DNA of 35,496 nt, from the NCBI GenBank assembly GCA_024402495.1, contig JAKSTR010000022.1:1-35496 (forward strand), given 5' to 3'. Each line of letters opens with the position of its first letter. The first letter of the stretch is position 1. Below the pieces are notes generated by a model. That model was not told the origin of the DNA. It saw only the letters and a program-made list of their open reading frames with translations, and ran no database searches. The position numbers and the translations under genes were made by a program. This stretch comes from Treponemataceae bacterium (lineage in GTDB: Bacteria > Spirochaetota > Spirochaetia > Treponematales > Treponemataceae). Shown piece after piece: positions 14,746 through 22,494 of this stretch.

Positions 14746-16830
14746 ATGGCTGCCGGTAAAAAAGCAAAAATTGCAAATGGCGTTGTGCCGTTTGTAGGAC
14801 TGATTGTTTTTGTTGTCTGCGTTTTGCAGGGCGTTCTGGTTTACAGAACCGTAAAAAGCCGTCTGGTTGCAAGCGCAGAAATTGAATATCTGAATCTTGC
14901 CAAGGCTTATACTTCGTTTCTGGAAGAAAACCTTCGCCGTTACAGCAGCGAACTTGAGCGCTACGTAAACAGTCAGGCTGCAATCATGACGAAAGACCCG
15001 GCGGCAATCGTTGAATGGGCGCGTTCAGAACCGAATATCCGTCCGGCGGACTATGACTATGTTGGCATTATTGACATGAACGGTAATTTTGAAGCCGATA
15101 ACGGTTCCAGCGCAAAGGTTGCCGACCGCGATTACTTTCAGGCAATTATGCTGGAAGGCAAAGATTTTTACGTTGACAATCCGGTAATTTTGCGTACAAA
15201 CGGCAAGCGCATCGTTCATGTTTGCCGCCCTATAAAAGTGCGCGGCCGCGAACTTATTGGTATGGTTACCGGCGTTGTTTTTGCAGACAATTTTGGAGAA
15301 ATCCTTAAGGAAGTTAAAGTTGGTGAAACTGGTTTCGGCATTCTTATCGACGGCAACGGCGAAGTTATCAATACAAGCGGCGACTACGATACGATTGCAA
15401 AAATTTTAGCCAGCAATGAAACCAGTTCAAAAAACGTTGATGTCGGCGGTCACGAATGTACGACTTCATGGCTGAAAACGGAAGAAGGCGTCCGCTACCT
15501 TTCTGCTCTTGCGCCGATTAGCAATACGCCGTGGAAAATCGGTTTTGTTATTGAAGAAAGCGAAGTTTTGACGCTGGTTGGCAAGTTGCAGACAATTCTG
15601 GTTTATGTCGGCATTTTCCTTGCGGCATCGCTTGTTTTTACAATCGGTACATTGATTGTTTTTGCATTGCGCCCGCTTGCAATGGTTGAAGATTCAATTG
15701 AAAAAATTGCTACCGGCGAAACCAGCCTTGCAAACAAGATTACCCTTAAAACCAAAAATAATACCGAAGTTGGCAGAATTGTAAGTGCTTTTAACGATTT
15801 TACCGGAATGCTTCGCAACATTATTATGGCAACAAAGGAATCTAAAAACGAACTTGTTGAAGTTGGTTCAAAACTTGGCGAAACGACTCAGGATGCCGCT
15901 TCTTCAATTACCGAAATTATTGCCAATATTCAGAGCATGGAAAATAACATTAACCGCCAGAGTACCAGCGTAAACGAAACGGTTGGCGCGGTTAATAAAA
16001 TTGCTTCAAGCATTCAGTCGCTTGACAAAATGATTGACAATCAGGTTTCAAGTATTTCTCAGGCAAGTACCGCAATTGAACAGATGATTGGAAACATTGA
16101 TTCTGTTTCAACTTCGGTTACGACTATGGCTAATTCTTTTGGCGGGCTTGAAGTTAAGGCAAGCGAAGGCGTAAAAACCCAGAACGATGTAAGCGAAAAA
16201 ATGAAAGTTATCGAAACCGAATCGAAAGCTTTGCAGGAAGCAAACACTGTAATCAGCAGCATTGCAAGCCAGACCAATCTTCTTGCAATGAACGCCGCAA
16301 TTGAAGCTGCACACGCCGGCGAAGCTGGTAAAGGTTTCAGCGTTGTTGCAGACGAAATCCGCAAACTTTCAGAAACTTCTGCGGCGCAGTCTAAAAATAT
16401 CGGTGAACAGCTTAAAAAAATCAATACAAGCATCGGTCAGCTGGTTGATTATTCAAAAACGGCTTCAAGCGCTTTTGAAAGTGTTTCTTCCGAAATTAAC
16501 AGCACCGGCGCTCTGGTTCAGCAGATTAAAAAAGCCATGTACGAACAGGGCGAAGGTTCAAAGCAAATTTCGGTTGCCTTAAACGAAATGAACAAAAGTT
16601 CCAGCGCGGTTAAAGCTGCAAGTGAGGAAATGGAACGCGGCAACCAGTCTATTTTGGACGAAGTTAAGAATTTGCAGCAGGCAACTTTGATTATGAAGAC
16701 CGGCATGGAAGAAATGTCGGTTGGTGCAACGCGCATTAACCAGAGCGGCTCAAATCTTTCAACCCTTTCCAGACAGATGGAATCTTCGATTCAGAAAATC
16801 GGCGAACAGGTTGACCGCTTTAAGGTTTAA
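14746..16830 (+). CDS. Methyl-accepting chemotaxis protein, Cache-type
   Basis: The 694-residue receptor has a first membrane segment at about residues 12-33, a periplasmic Cache-like sensor (about 34-280) with the PAS-like phrase DYVGIIDMNGNFEADNGSS and YFQAIMLEGKDFYVDNPVI, a second membrane segment at about 282-307, HAMP and a coiled-coil signalling domain. The tip sequence [20 protein letters not shown] falls at about residues 509-528 and is identical to that of the receptor at 9600. The C-terminus ends DRFKV, again without a CheR-docking pentapeptide. The sensor halves of the two receptors differ, so they probably read different ligands while sharing one signalling array. The leader contains a strong hairpin just before the ribosome binding site. 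Confidence 0.92.
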   Translation: MAAGKKAKIANGVVPFVGLIVFVVCVLQGVLVYRTVKSRLVASAEIEYLNLAKAYTSFLEENLRRYSSELERYVNSQAAIMTKDPAAIVEWARSEPNIRPADYDYVGIIDMNGNFEADNGSSAKVADRDYFQAIMLEGKDFYVDNPVILRTNGKRIVHVCRPIKVRGRELIGMVTGVVFADNFGEILKEVKVGETGFGILIDGNGEVINTSGDYDTIAKILASNETSSKNVDVGGHECTTSWLKTEEGVRYLSALAPISNTPWKIGFVIEESEVLTLVGKLQTILVYVGIFLAASLVFTIGTLIVFALRPLAMVEDSIEKIATGETSLANKITLKTKNNTEVGRIVSAFNDFTGMLRNIIMATKESKNELVEVGSKLGETTQDAASSITEIIANIQSMENNINRQSTSVNETVGAVNKIASSIQSLDKMIDNQVSSISQASTAIEQMIGNIDSVSTSVTTMANSFGGLEVKASEGVKTQNDVSEKMKVIETESKALQEANTVISSIASQTNLLAMNAAIEAAHAGEAGKGFSVVADEIRKLSETSAAQSKNIGEQLKKINTSIGQLVDYSKTASSAFESVSSEINSTGALVQQIKKAMYEQGEGSKQISVALNEMNKSSSAVKAASEEMERGNQSILDEVKNLQQATLIMKTGMEEMSVGATRINQSGSNLSTLSRQMESSIQKIGEQVDRFKV

Positions 16831-16860
16831 TTCTGCGCCCGGCATTTGCCGGTAAAATAT

Positions 16861-16892
16861 AAAAAAGGCACTTCGCTTGAAGTGCCTTTTTT
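16861..16892. terminator. Bidirectional terminator, chemoreceptor / HAD gene
   Basis: GGCACTTC (16867-16874) and GAAGTGCC (16879-16886) pair around GCTT, with six A before and six T after. It can end both the receptor transcript and the converging HAD gene. Confidence 0.92.
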
Positions 16893-16909
16893 GTTTGCAG
16901 AAAACGCTT

Positions 16910-17497
16910 TCATCCCGTTATTTTATCAATTTCTTTTTGCAAATCTTCCGGGCTTGTAAAATGTATTGCCTTTATGCCGGTTCCGGCGGCGCTTTCAACA
17001 TTTTCAATACGGTCGTCAATAAATACGGTGTTTCGGGCTTCGGCTTCTTCTGCCAGCAGGATAAACCTGTAAAAAGCCGGGTCCGGTTTTGCAACGCCCA
17101 TCAGGCACGAAGCGTAAGTCTGGTCAAAAAACGCATAGTCGCCGTTTTCTACGTGATTCTGGTAATGTCCGCTTATGGTATTTGTGCCGCACACTACGCG
17201 ATGCCCGGCTTTTTTTAAGTTTTCAATAATTTTTACGGTTTTTTCGTTCATTACCGGGTGAAACAGAAAATGAAACCAGTCGGTATTTACGTTCATTCCG
17301 CTGGCTTTGTTGAACTCTTTCCAGAAAACGCTTGTATCTATCGTTCCTTTTGTGCAGGCGGCAAAAAGGTCGTTTTCCGTTTTTTTGCCGTAAAAACGTT
17401 CAAAATCTTCTTTGGTTATGCCCAAAACTTCACAGATACGGTCTGTGCCTTTCCATGTGTTGCAGCAAACGCCGCCCATATCAAAAATAAACAGCAT
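16910..17497 (-). CDS. HAD superfamily hydrolase (subfamily IA type)
   Basis: The 195-residue protein begins MLFIFDMGGV, the first HAD motif, with nucleophile D6; the second acidic residue is replaced by Gly, as in YihX-like and related subfamily members whose start reads FDxGGV. Motif two is likely CGTNTISGH (T), motif three is GVAKPDPAFY with its lysine, and motif four is VFIDDRIENV. This suggests a small phosphatase acting on a sugar phosphate or similar substrate in the cytoplasm; the substrate cannot be told. ATG 17497 has the ribosome binding site GGGAG about 6 bases upstream and starts right at motif one. The gene stands alone. Confidence 0.82.
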   Translation of the reverse strand: MLFIFDMGGVCCNTWKGTDRICEVLGITKEDFERFYGKKTENDLFAACTKGTIDTSVFWKEFNKASGMNVNTDWFHFLFHPVMNEKTVKIIENLKKAGHRVVCGTNTISGHYQNHVENGDYAFFDQTYASCLMGVAKPDPAFYRFILLAEEAEARNTVFIDDRIENVESAAGTGIKAIHFTSPEDLQKEIDKITG

Positions 17498-17549
17498 ATT
17501 TTCTCCCAAATCCGCGCCGCAAAAACGCGTGCCGCGGTTTTTTTATATT

Positions 17550-18383
17550 TTACAGTCCGCTGATATCAAGCAGAATGTCGGCTTTTAGGTTGGCGGCGGA
17601 AACTTTTATGCTTACCAGATTGCCCGTAACCTGTGTTTCTATTGGCGAAATTTGCGAAAGCCCGTACAAAGGCGAAGATGTGTCTTCAAAATCCTGCAAA
17701 AGACTTATTTCGCACAAATACCGGCGGGAAGAAATCTGGTTTACGCTTATGTAAAAGGTTTCGGTGTTTGCATTTTCGCCGGACTGGTTTTTGTGCTGGG
17801 CGGTTAAAAAAAAGCTGCCGTCGTCTGCTTTATTTGAAAAATAAATGTCGGTGGTTGCGTTCAAAAGGTTTTTGCCGTTTGCCCAAAACCGGATTATTTT
17901 TCCGTTCTGATTGATTACCGGCGTATTCTGGGCTGTTTCAAGTTTTTCAATTTTTTCTAAAACCTGCTGCAGCAACAGATTTGTGGAATTATTTGCACCG
18001 TTTGCGCCGTAATTTGCATAAGCGCTGTTGCCGCCCAAAAGTGCATTTAAGGTTGCCATGTCGCTGCCGCCCATCAGCCCGCTTGTAAAATTGGAAAGCA
18101 TATAGGCTTCGCTGTTTACGCCGGTTTTGGTATTTGCGCTGGCTGCTGGTTTTGTATTTTCGGTTTTAGTGCCTGCCGTTTGGCTTTGGGCGCTGTTTTG
18201 CGGCGCGGCGTTTTTATTTTGCGTTTCTGTACTGACGGAAGGAAAACTTGACATTGAAGGCATTTGCGGCGCGCTTGGGCTGCTTATGCTTGGCATTGAA
18301 ACGCCGGGCATTTGGCACCATGCAATACCTGAAAAAATAAAAACGGCAGAAAATATAAAAACTTTTTTTGCTGTAAAACGCAT
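17550..18383 (-). CDS. Exported protein of unknown function
   Basis: The 277-residue protein starts with a signal peptide (MRFTAKKVFIFSAVFIFSGI, cleavage likely near AWCQ). The next 70 residues are low in complexity, rich in Ser, Pro, Met, Asn and Gln, and probably unstructured. After residue 130 comes a structured domain with a short leucine-rich helix (LLLQQVLEKIEKLETAQ) and then beta-type sequence to the end. Cys23 follows Ala-Trp, which is a poor lipobox, so periplasmic or surface location is more likely than lipidation. I recognise no family. It lies downstream of flaB but two terminators separate them. Confidence 0.62.
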   Translation of the reverse strand: MRFTAKKVFIFSAVFIFSGIAWCQMPGVSMPSISSPSAPQMPSMSSFPSVSTETQNKNAAPQNSAQSQTAGTKTENTKPAASANTKTGVNSEAYMLSNFTSGLMGGSDMATLNALLGGNSAYANYGANGANNSTNLLLQQVLEKIEKLETAQNTPVINQNGKIIRFWANGKNLLNATTDIYFSNKADDGSFFLTAQHKNQSGENANTETFYISVNQISSRRYLCEISLLQDFEDTSSPLYGLSQISPIETQVTGNLVSIKVSAANLKADILLDISGL

Positions 18384-18443
18384 GACAGTATTTTACTTTT
18401 TAGCGCCAGTTTGGGCAATGCCGCTTTGTACCGCTTTAAAAAT

Positions 18444-18468
18444 AAAAAATCCGCCCAAAACTGAGCGG
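18444..18468 (-). terminator. Second minus-strand terminator after flaB
   Basis: On the minus strand CCGC (18468-18465) and GCGG (18454-18451) close a 10-base loop and are followed by ATTTTTT. The stem is short but flanked by complementary A and T runs. Confidence 0.5.
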
Positions 18469-18497
18469 TTTTTTCTGCTTTGTATAAACTGAAAAAG

Positions 18498-18533
18498 TTA
18501 AAACAGCCTAAAATCTTTTTCAAAACTTTAGGC
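18498..18533 (-). terminator. Terminator after flaB
   Basis: On the minus strand GCCTAAA (18533-18527) pairs with TTTAGGC (18512-18506), followed by TGTTTTAAC. It lies 23 bases after the flagellin stop. Confidence 0.7.
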
Positions 18534-18555
18534 AATTTTTGCTTTCGCCGTTTTA

Positions 18556-19416
18556 CTACTGCAAAAGTGAAAGTACGTTCTGTGTGCTCTGGTTTGCCTG
18601 AGCCAGCATTGCTGTTCCAGCCTGCTGAAGAACCATATCTTTTGTGAAGTTAACCATCTGTGCAGCCATATCGGTGTCGCGGATGCGGCTTTCGCTAGCC
18701 TGCAAGTTTTCTGCACCAATATCCAAACCGCTGATTGTGTATTCAAGGCGGTTCTGGTATGCACCAAGGTCAGCGCGCTGTTTGTTAATCTTTTTAAGTG
18801 CTTCATCAAGAGTATTGATAGCGCGGTTTGCGTCGTCTGGAGTTTCCAGAGAAATGATGGCTTCGTTGCCCAATCCGCGTACGCCAAGAGCTGTAGCTGT
18901 CATTGTGCCGATGAAAGCCTGAATGCGCTGGTCCATGTTTGCACCAACGTGGAACCACATTGAAGAAGTAACTGTGTTGTCGCCTGTTTCTTTTGCAAAA
19001 CGACCAGTAAGCATATTCATGCCGTTAAACTGAGCGTGGCTTGCGATGCGGTCAACTTCTGCAACAAGCTGTGAAACTTCAACCTGAATCTGCATGCGGT
19101 CTTCAGCTGTGTAAATACCGTTAGCTGACTGAACAGCAAGTTCGCGGATGCGCTGCATAATATCAGTTGTTTCCTGCAAATAACCTTCTGTTGTCTGAAT
19201 GAAAGAAATAGCGTTCTGTGCGTTTTCAGATGCTTTATTCAAACCGCGAATCTGTGCACGCATTTTTTCAGAAACTGCAAGACCAGAAGCGTCGTCGCCG
19301 GCACGGTTAATCTTCATTCCTGAAGAAAGTTTTTCCATGTCTTTCTGTGCCTGACCGTTTGTAACGCCCAAAGTTCTGTTTGCATACATTGCGCTAAGGT
19401 TGTGATTGATAATCAT
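18556..19416 (-). CDS. flaB: Flagellin FlaB, periplasmic flagellar core protein
   Basis: The 286-residue protein has the size and sequence of spirochaete FlaB core flagellins. The N-terminal D0/D1 segment starts [14 protein letters not shown] and includes [20 protein letters not shown]; the C-terminal part ends [12 protein letters not shown]. The short variable middle (about residues 125-170, with [11 protein letters not shown]) is typical of FlaB and replaces the large exposed domain of enterobacterial flagellins. FlaB subunits form the filament core in the periplasm. ATG 19416 has GGGAG upstream; a frame extension to 19443 is not needed. The exact paralogue (FlaB1, FlaB2 or FlaB3) cannot be told. 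The upstream promoter looks like sigma-70 and not sigma-28. Confidence 0.95.
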   Translation of the reverse strand: MIINHNLSAMYANRTLGVTNGQAQKDMEKLSSGMKINRAGDDASGLAVSEKMRAQIRGLNKASENAQNAISFIQTTEGYLQETTDIMQRIRELAVQSANGIYTAEDRMQIQVEVSQLVAEVDRIASHAQFNGMNMLTGRFAKETGDNTVTSSMWFHVGANMDQRIQAFIGTMTATALGVRGLGNEAIISLETPDDANRAINTLDEALKKINKQRADLGAYQNRLEYTISGLDIGAENLQASESRIRDTDMAAQMVNFTKDMVLQQAGTAMLAQANQSTQNVLSLLQ

Positions 19417-19466
19417 TTTATATCTCCCTTTGTTTAGCCGCATTAGCCGGCCCCCAAAGCCGTCTA

Positions 19467-19494
19467 ATTACAAGTTCTGTCTTTTATCTGTCAA
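19467..19494 (-). promoter_or_regulatory. Promoter of flaB
   Basis: On the minus strand TTGACA (19494-19489) is a perfect -35 and TGTAAT (19472-19467) a 5-of-6 match -10, 16 bp apart. The predicted leader is about 45 bases. A sigma-28 reading in the same region has wrong spacing. Confidence 0.55.
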
Positions 19495-19584
19495 TTTTTA
19501 GCTGACAGTTTAAATGTCGACTTTCAAAAAACCGACTTTAGCGTTTTTTAGAATTTTTTTGAAAATTCTGCATGTTTGTTTCGT

Positions 19585-20013
19585 TCAGCGTTTGCGGTGG
19601 CATTCGGTACAGCCCAGAATATGCACGTGGTGGCTTTTGTCGCTGCGCAGAAACATCATTGCAACCAGATGCCCGGTTTTGGGTATTTCTTTCCGGCAGA
19701 CCGGGCAGAGCCTTTTTTTTACGGAATCTGCCGAAAGGCAGTGGACGCAGCCGTTTATGTGGCAAAGCCGCCCTTCCCGCTCGTTTCCGCCTTCAAAAAC
19801 TACGCTCTGCACTCGTTCCGGCTTTACCAGCGGCGTGCCGCAGATTGGGCAGCAGCCGGGTTTTACTCCGTCCGGGTATTGCTTTTGTGCTGCGCTTGCC
19901 GCCGCTTTTTTAGCTTTCTGCTTTTTTTTCTTGCGCCTGGAAGAAAATGAAAAAGCCTGAATTACCAAAAAAATTCCAATGCCCAAAAACAGACAGATTA
20001 TTAAAAGGTTCAT
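19585..20013 (-). CDS. Membrane-anchored zinc-ribbon protein
   Basis: The 142-residue protein has one N-terminal membrane helix (about residues 2-22), a very basic linker (RRKKKKQKAKK) and then a cysteine-rich domain. Metal-binding candidates are CPICGTPL (about 55-62), the C/H cluster CHINGCVHC (about 84-92), CPVCRKEI (about 102-109) and HILGCTECH near the end. The pattern suggests two zinc ribbons in the cytoplasm tethered to the membrane. No function is known to me. No clear T-tailed terminator is seen; a hairpin AGAATTTT/AAAATTCT lies at 19550-19569. It is divergent from rsmI. Confidence 0.7.
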   Translation of the reverse strand: MNLLIICLFLGIGIFLVIQAFSFSSRRKKKKQKAKKAAASAAQKQYPDGVKPGCCPICGTPLVKPERVQSVVFEGGNEREGRLCHINGCVHCLSADSVKKRLCPVCRKEIPKTGHLVAMMFLRSDKSHHVHILGCTECHRKR

Positions 20014-20094
20014 AAAATCTGTATCGGCGCGTAATTTTTCAAATTAAATAGAAAGAAAATGCGTGTTTCATCTAATTTGTTTTAAAACAAAGAC

Positions 20095-20123
20095 TTGAAA
20101 GCCTTTAAAATAGGCTGTATAAT
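20095..20123 (+). promoter_or_regulatory. Consensus sigma-70 promoter of rsmI
   Basis: TTGAAA (20095-20100) and TATAAT (20118-20123) are exactly 17 bp apart. The predicted transcription start at about 20129-20131 coincides with the GTG start codon of rsmI. Confidence 0.75.
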
Positions 20124-20129
20124 TTTATT

Positions 20130-20837
20130 GTGTCGGTTTTATATATTGTAGCAACGCCTATTGGCAATCTTGGTGACATTACTTACCGTGCTTTGGAAAC
20201 GTTAAAAAACGCAGACGTAATTGCGTGCGAAGATACCCGGCATACTTTACAGCTGTTAACGCACTTTGAAATACGCAAGCCTTTGGTTTCCTGCCGCTCG
20301 CAGAATGAACTTGCTGCGGCACAGAAAATCGTTCAGCTTCTGGATCAGGGGCAGAATGTTGCGTATGCAAGCGATGCCGGTACGCCGGGTGTAAGTGATC
20401 CGGGGGCAGTGCTTGTAAGCGAAGCCCGCAAAGCCGGTCATACGGTAAGCCCGATTCCGGGTGCAAGTGCGTTTGCTTCATTATTAAGCGTTGCGGGGCT
20501 TTCTTCAAAAACCGTAATATTTGAAGGTTTTTTGTCTCCCAAACCGGGGCGCCGCCGCAGCCGCCTGCGCGAACTGATTGCAACGGGCGATTCATTTATT
20601 TTATACGAATCACCCTTCAGAATAGTTAAGCTTTTGTCTGATATTGCCGAAATTAATAATGAACGGCGAGTGGTGGTAGGTCGAGAGCTTACGAAATTGC
20701 ATGAAGAAATTCTTGAAGGCGTTGCAGGCGACTTGAGAGATGATTTTGCGGCTAGGTCAAAGGTTCTTGGAGAATTTGCTGTTTTTGTAGCTGGCGAGAA
20801 AAAGCTAAAAAAAGCAGAAGAAGATGCCGATACTTAG
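20130..20837 (+). CDS. rsmI: 16S rRNA 2'-O-ribose C1402 methyltransferase RsmI
   Basis: RsmI methylates the ribose of C1402 in the decoding centre of 16S rRNA. The 235-residue protein opens with LYIVATPIGNLGDITYRALE, then CEDTRHTLQLL, and has the SAM-binding region SDAGTPGVSDPG and PIPGASAF, all hallmarks of this tetrapyrrole-methylase-like family. The family N-terminus requires the start at GTG 20130 or very near it. There is no Shine-Dalgarno sequence, and the promoter -10 box ends 6 bases upstream, so the mRNA may be leaderless. The FlgM-like gene follows after 24 bases, probably on the same transcript. Confidence 0.94.
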   Translation: MSVLYIVATPIGNLGDITYRALETLKNADVIACEDTRHTLQLLTHFEIRKPLVSCRSQNELAAAQKIVQLLDQGQNVAYASDAGTPGVSDPGAVLVSEARKAGHTVSPIPGASAFASLLSVAGLSSKTVIFEGFLSPKPGRRRSRLRELIATGDSFILYESPFRIVKLLSDIAEINNERRVVVGRELTKLHEEILEGVAGDLRDDFAARSKVLGEFAVFVAGEKKLKKAEEDADT

Positions 20838-20861
20838 TGTAAGTGAAAAAGGTAGGTTATT

Positions 20862-21149
20862 ATGGTAATCAATCGACTTGGTGGAATGGATCCATTGCAG
20901 GATGTTCAGGGTTCTAAAAGAACGCAGGATAAACTGCCTACAATCAATACAGCTGATTCTATCAATGTTTCTGATGAAGCAAGAGAACTTGCAGAAGCTT
21001 ATTATGCTGCCGAAGTTGCTGCTGTAACACCAGATGTTCGTGCTGACCGTGTTGCAGAAGTTAAAGAAAAAATGAAAAACCCGGCTTATATCAATCAGGC
21101 TGTTATTAACGTAGTAGCAGAAAGAATTATGGACGCTTACGGAATTTAA
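20862..21149 (+). CDS. flgM: FlgM-like anti-sigma-28 factor
   Basis: The 95-residue protein has the FlgM layout: a disordered N-terminal half, the phrase DSINVSDEARELAEAY, then PDVRADRVAEVKEKMKN, and a C-terminal helix ending IAERIMDAYG-like (here VVAERIMDAYGI). FlgM holds the flagellar sigma factor FliA inactive until the hook-basal body is complete; in the classical system it is then exported. The ribosome binding site is AGGTAGG. It follows rsmI on the same strand and is closed by the terminator at 21200. No sigma-28 gene is in the window. Confidence 0.82.
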   Translation: MVINRLGGMDPLQDVQGSKRTQDKLPTINTADSINVSDEARELAEAYYAAEVAAVTPDVRADRVAEVKEKMKNPAYINQAVINVVAERIMDAYGI

Positions 21150-21199
21150 TTCTGTTGCGTTGTTTAGAGAATTTTGAAAGAAATTTTTTTAACGGTTAC

Positions 21200-21227
21200 A
21201 AAGGCGGGTATTTTTATCCGCCTTTTT
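21200..21227 (+). terminator. Terminator after flgM
   Basis: AAAGGCGG (21200-21207) pairs with CCGCCTTT (21218-21225) and runs into five T. The inner bases ATA/TAT can extend the stem. Confidence 0.88.
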
Positions 21228-21345
21228 CTATTTAAGGTATACATCTAACCTTAAAAACGGCGAAGTTAAGGCTTTAAGGCAGCCGGAAGCGGACGTACCT
21301 TGACTTTGGCGTATTTTAGTTTCCTTTGTATAAAAGAGGCATTTT

Positions 21346-22494
21346 ATGGGCGATTTTTCAATAAAAATTTCACCAAATATTTTAATTGGTACACAGACAA
21401 CTTCGCGTTTAGGTTCGCTTGCAGCACCTTTTGGCAACCGTTTCTTGCTTATTATTGACCCTGCTACCGACGAAGTTTCGGCGAAGCAGAAAATTGGTGA
21501 ATCGCTGAAAGGAATGAACCTTGATTATATTTTGTACGACGATTTGCCGGATCACCCGGATACAACAACTCTGGAAAGCATTCTTAAAATCGCCCGTGGC
21601 GGCCGCATTCAGGGCGTAATTGCCTGCGGCGGCGAAAAAGCCATGAATATTGGCCGCGGTGTTGCGTCTCTGTTCAACGAGGACGACCGTTCGGTTTATG
21701 ATTTTGCAGACGGGGATTATTCTACAAAACCTGCCCTGCCCTTTTTCGGCATTCCTACTTCAATACGCGATACTTTTGCTTTTTATGAACGATGCGGAAT
21801 TATCGACGGTCGTTCAAACCAGTTCCGCCTTATAAAAGTTCAAAAAGATATTACGAAAGCTTTGATTTTTGACGTTGCTTTCTGTTCTAGCCTTACCAAA
21901 AACCAGATTGCTTCGCTTAGCCTTAACGTTTTGACTTTGGCGCTGGAGTCTTATTTTTCTTCACGCTCTAACTTTTTCTCGGATGCGGTTGCAGAAAAGA
22001 TTTTTGAACTTTTGGCGCCGTCTGCAAGTTTAACAGACCCGCTGGCAAGTCAGGCTGCCGTAGACAACGACCTGCTTCAGTGCGGCTGTCTTGCTTCTCT
22101 TGCGGCGCAGCTAAGTGCCCCGGGACCTATTACGGCTTTGTCTTTTGCGGCGTATTCGCGCTACAAGTTGCCGCGCCCGATTATTTCTGCAATTTTGCTG
22201 CCTTATTTAATTGAAGATACAGTTTTTGCGCCGGAACGTATTAAAAAAGCCGCTAAACTTCTTGGCGCCGCAGATGAAAACTGCACGCCGGAAACTGCTG
22301 CAAGCCTTTTGGCAGAAGATATTCGCGGTCGTATTGCCCGTGCCCAGCTGCCGGCGCGCCTAAAGGAACTTTCTGTTTCAATTGAACAGCTTGCGGTTGC
22401 CGTAAACGACGCTTCTCAGCTTGACTTTGTGCCGTTCTATGCAAAACCAGTTTCGGCTGACGTTTTGTTCAATCTGGTAAAACAGGCTTACTAA
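21346..22494 (+). CDS. Iron-alcohol-dehydrogenase-like protein, active site lost
   Basis: The 382-residue protein aligns by eye over its full length with group III iron-containing alcohol dehydrogenases: an N-terminal Rossmann-like half (VIACGGEKAMNIGRG for the usual GGGS..D.AK) and an all-helical half. The usual PTTxGTGSE becomes PTSIRDTFAF. The four metal ligands of the family (Asp, His, His, His in FucO) are replaced by N194 (SLNVLTL), L198, T263 (GPITALS) and R277 (KLPRPI). Surrounding residues such as SAILLPYLIE are well kept and the frame is intact, so it looks like a selected pseudoenzyme and not a decaying gene. The stop abuts the start of a SpoU methyltransferase gene, indicating coexpression. 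Its function is unknown. Confidence 0.82.
   Translation: MGDFSIKISPNILIGTQTTSRLGSLAAPFGNRFLLIIDPATDEVSAKQKIGESLKGMNLDYILYDDLPDHPDTTTLESILKIARGGRIQGVIACGGEKAMNIGRGVASLFNEDDRSVYDFADGDYSTKPALPFFGIPTSIRDTFAFYERCGIIDGRSNQFRLIKVQKDITKALIFDVAFCSSLTKNQIASLSLNVLTLALESYFSSRSNFFSDAVAEKIFELLAPSASLTDPLASQAAVDNDLLQCGCLASLAAQLSAPGPITALSFAAYSRYKLPRPIISAILLPYLIEDTVFAPERIKKAAKLLGAADENCTPETAASLLAEDIRGRIARAQLPARLKELSVSIEQLAVAVNDASQLDFVPFYAKPVSADVLFNLVKQAY

Noticed and set aside
19470-19510. Sigma-28 promoter for flaB
   Set aside because: TAAA and a GATAA-like box occur, but about 2 bases further apart than the consensus; the sigma-70 reading is better.
21301-21345. TTGACT and TATAAA as a promoter for the dehydrogenase-like gene
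   Set aside because: The spacing is about 23 bp and the -10 would place the transcription start on top of the ribosome binding site.
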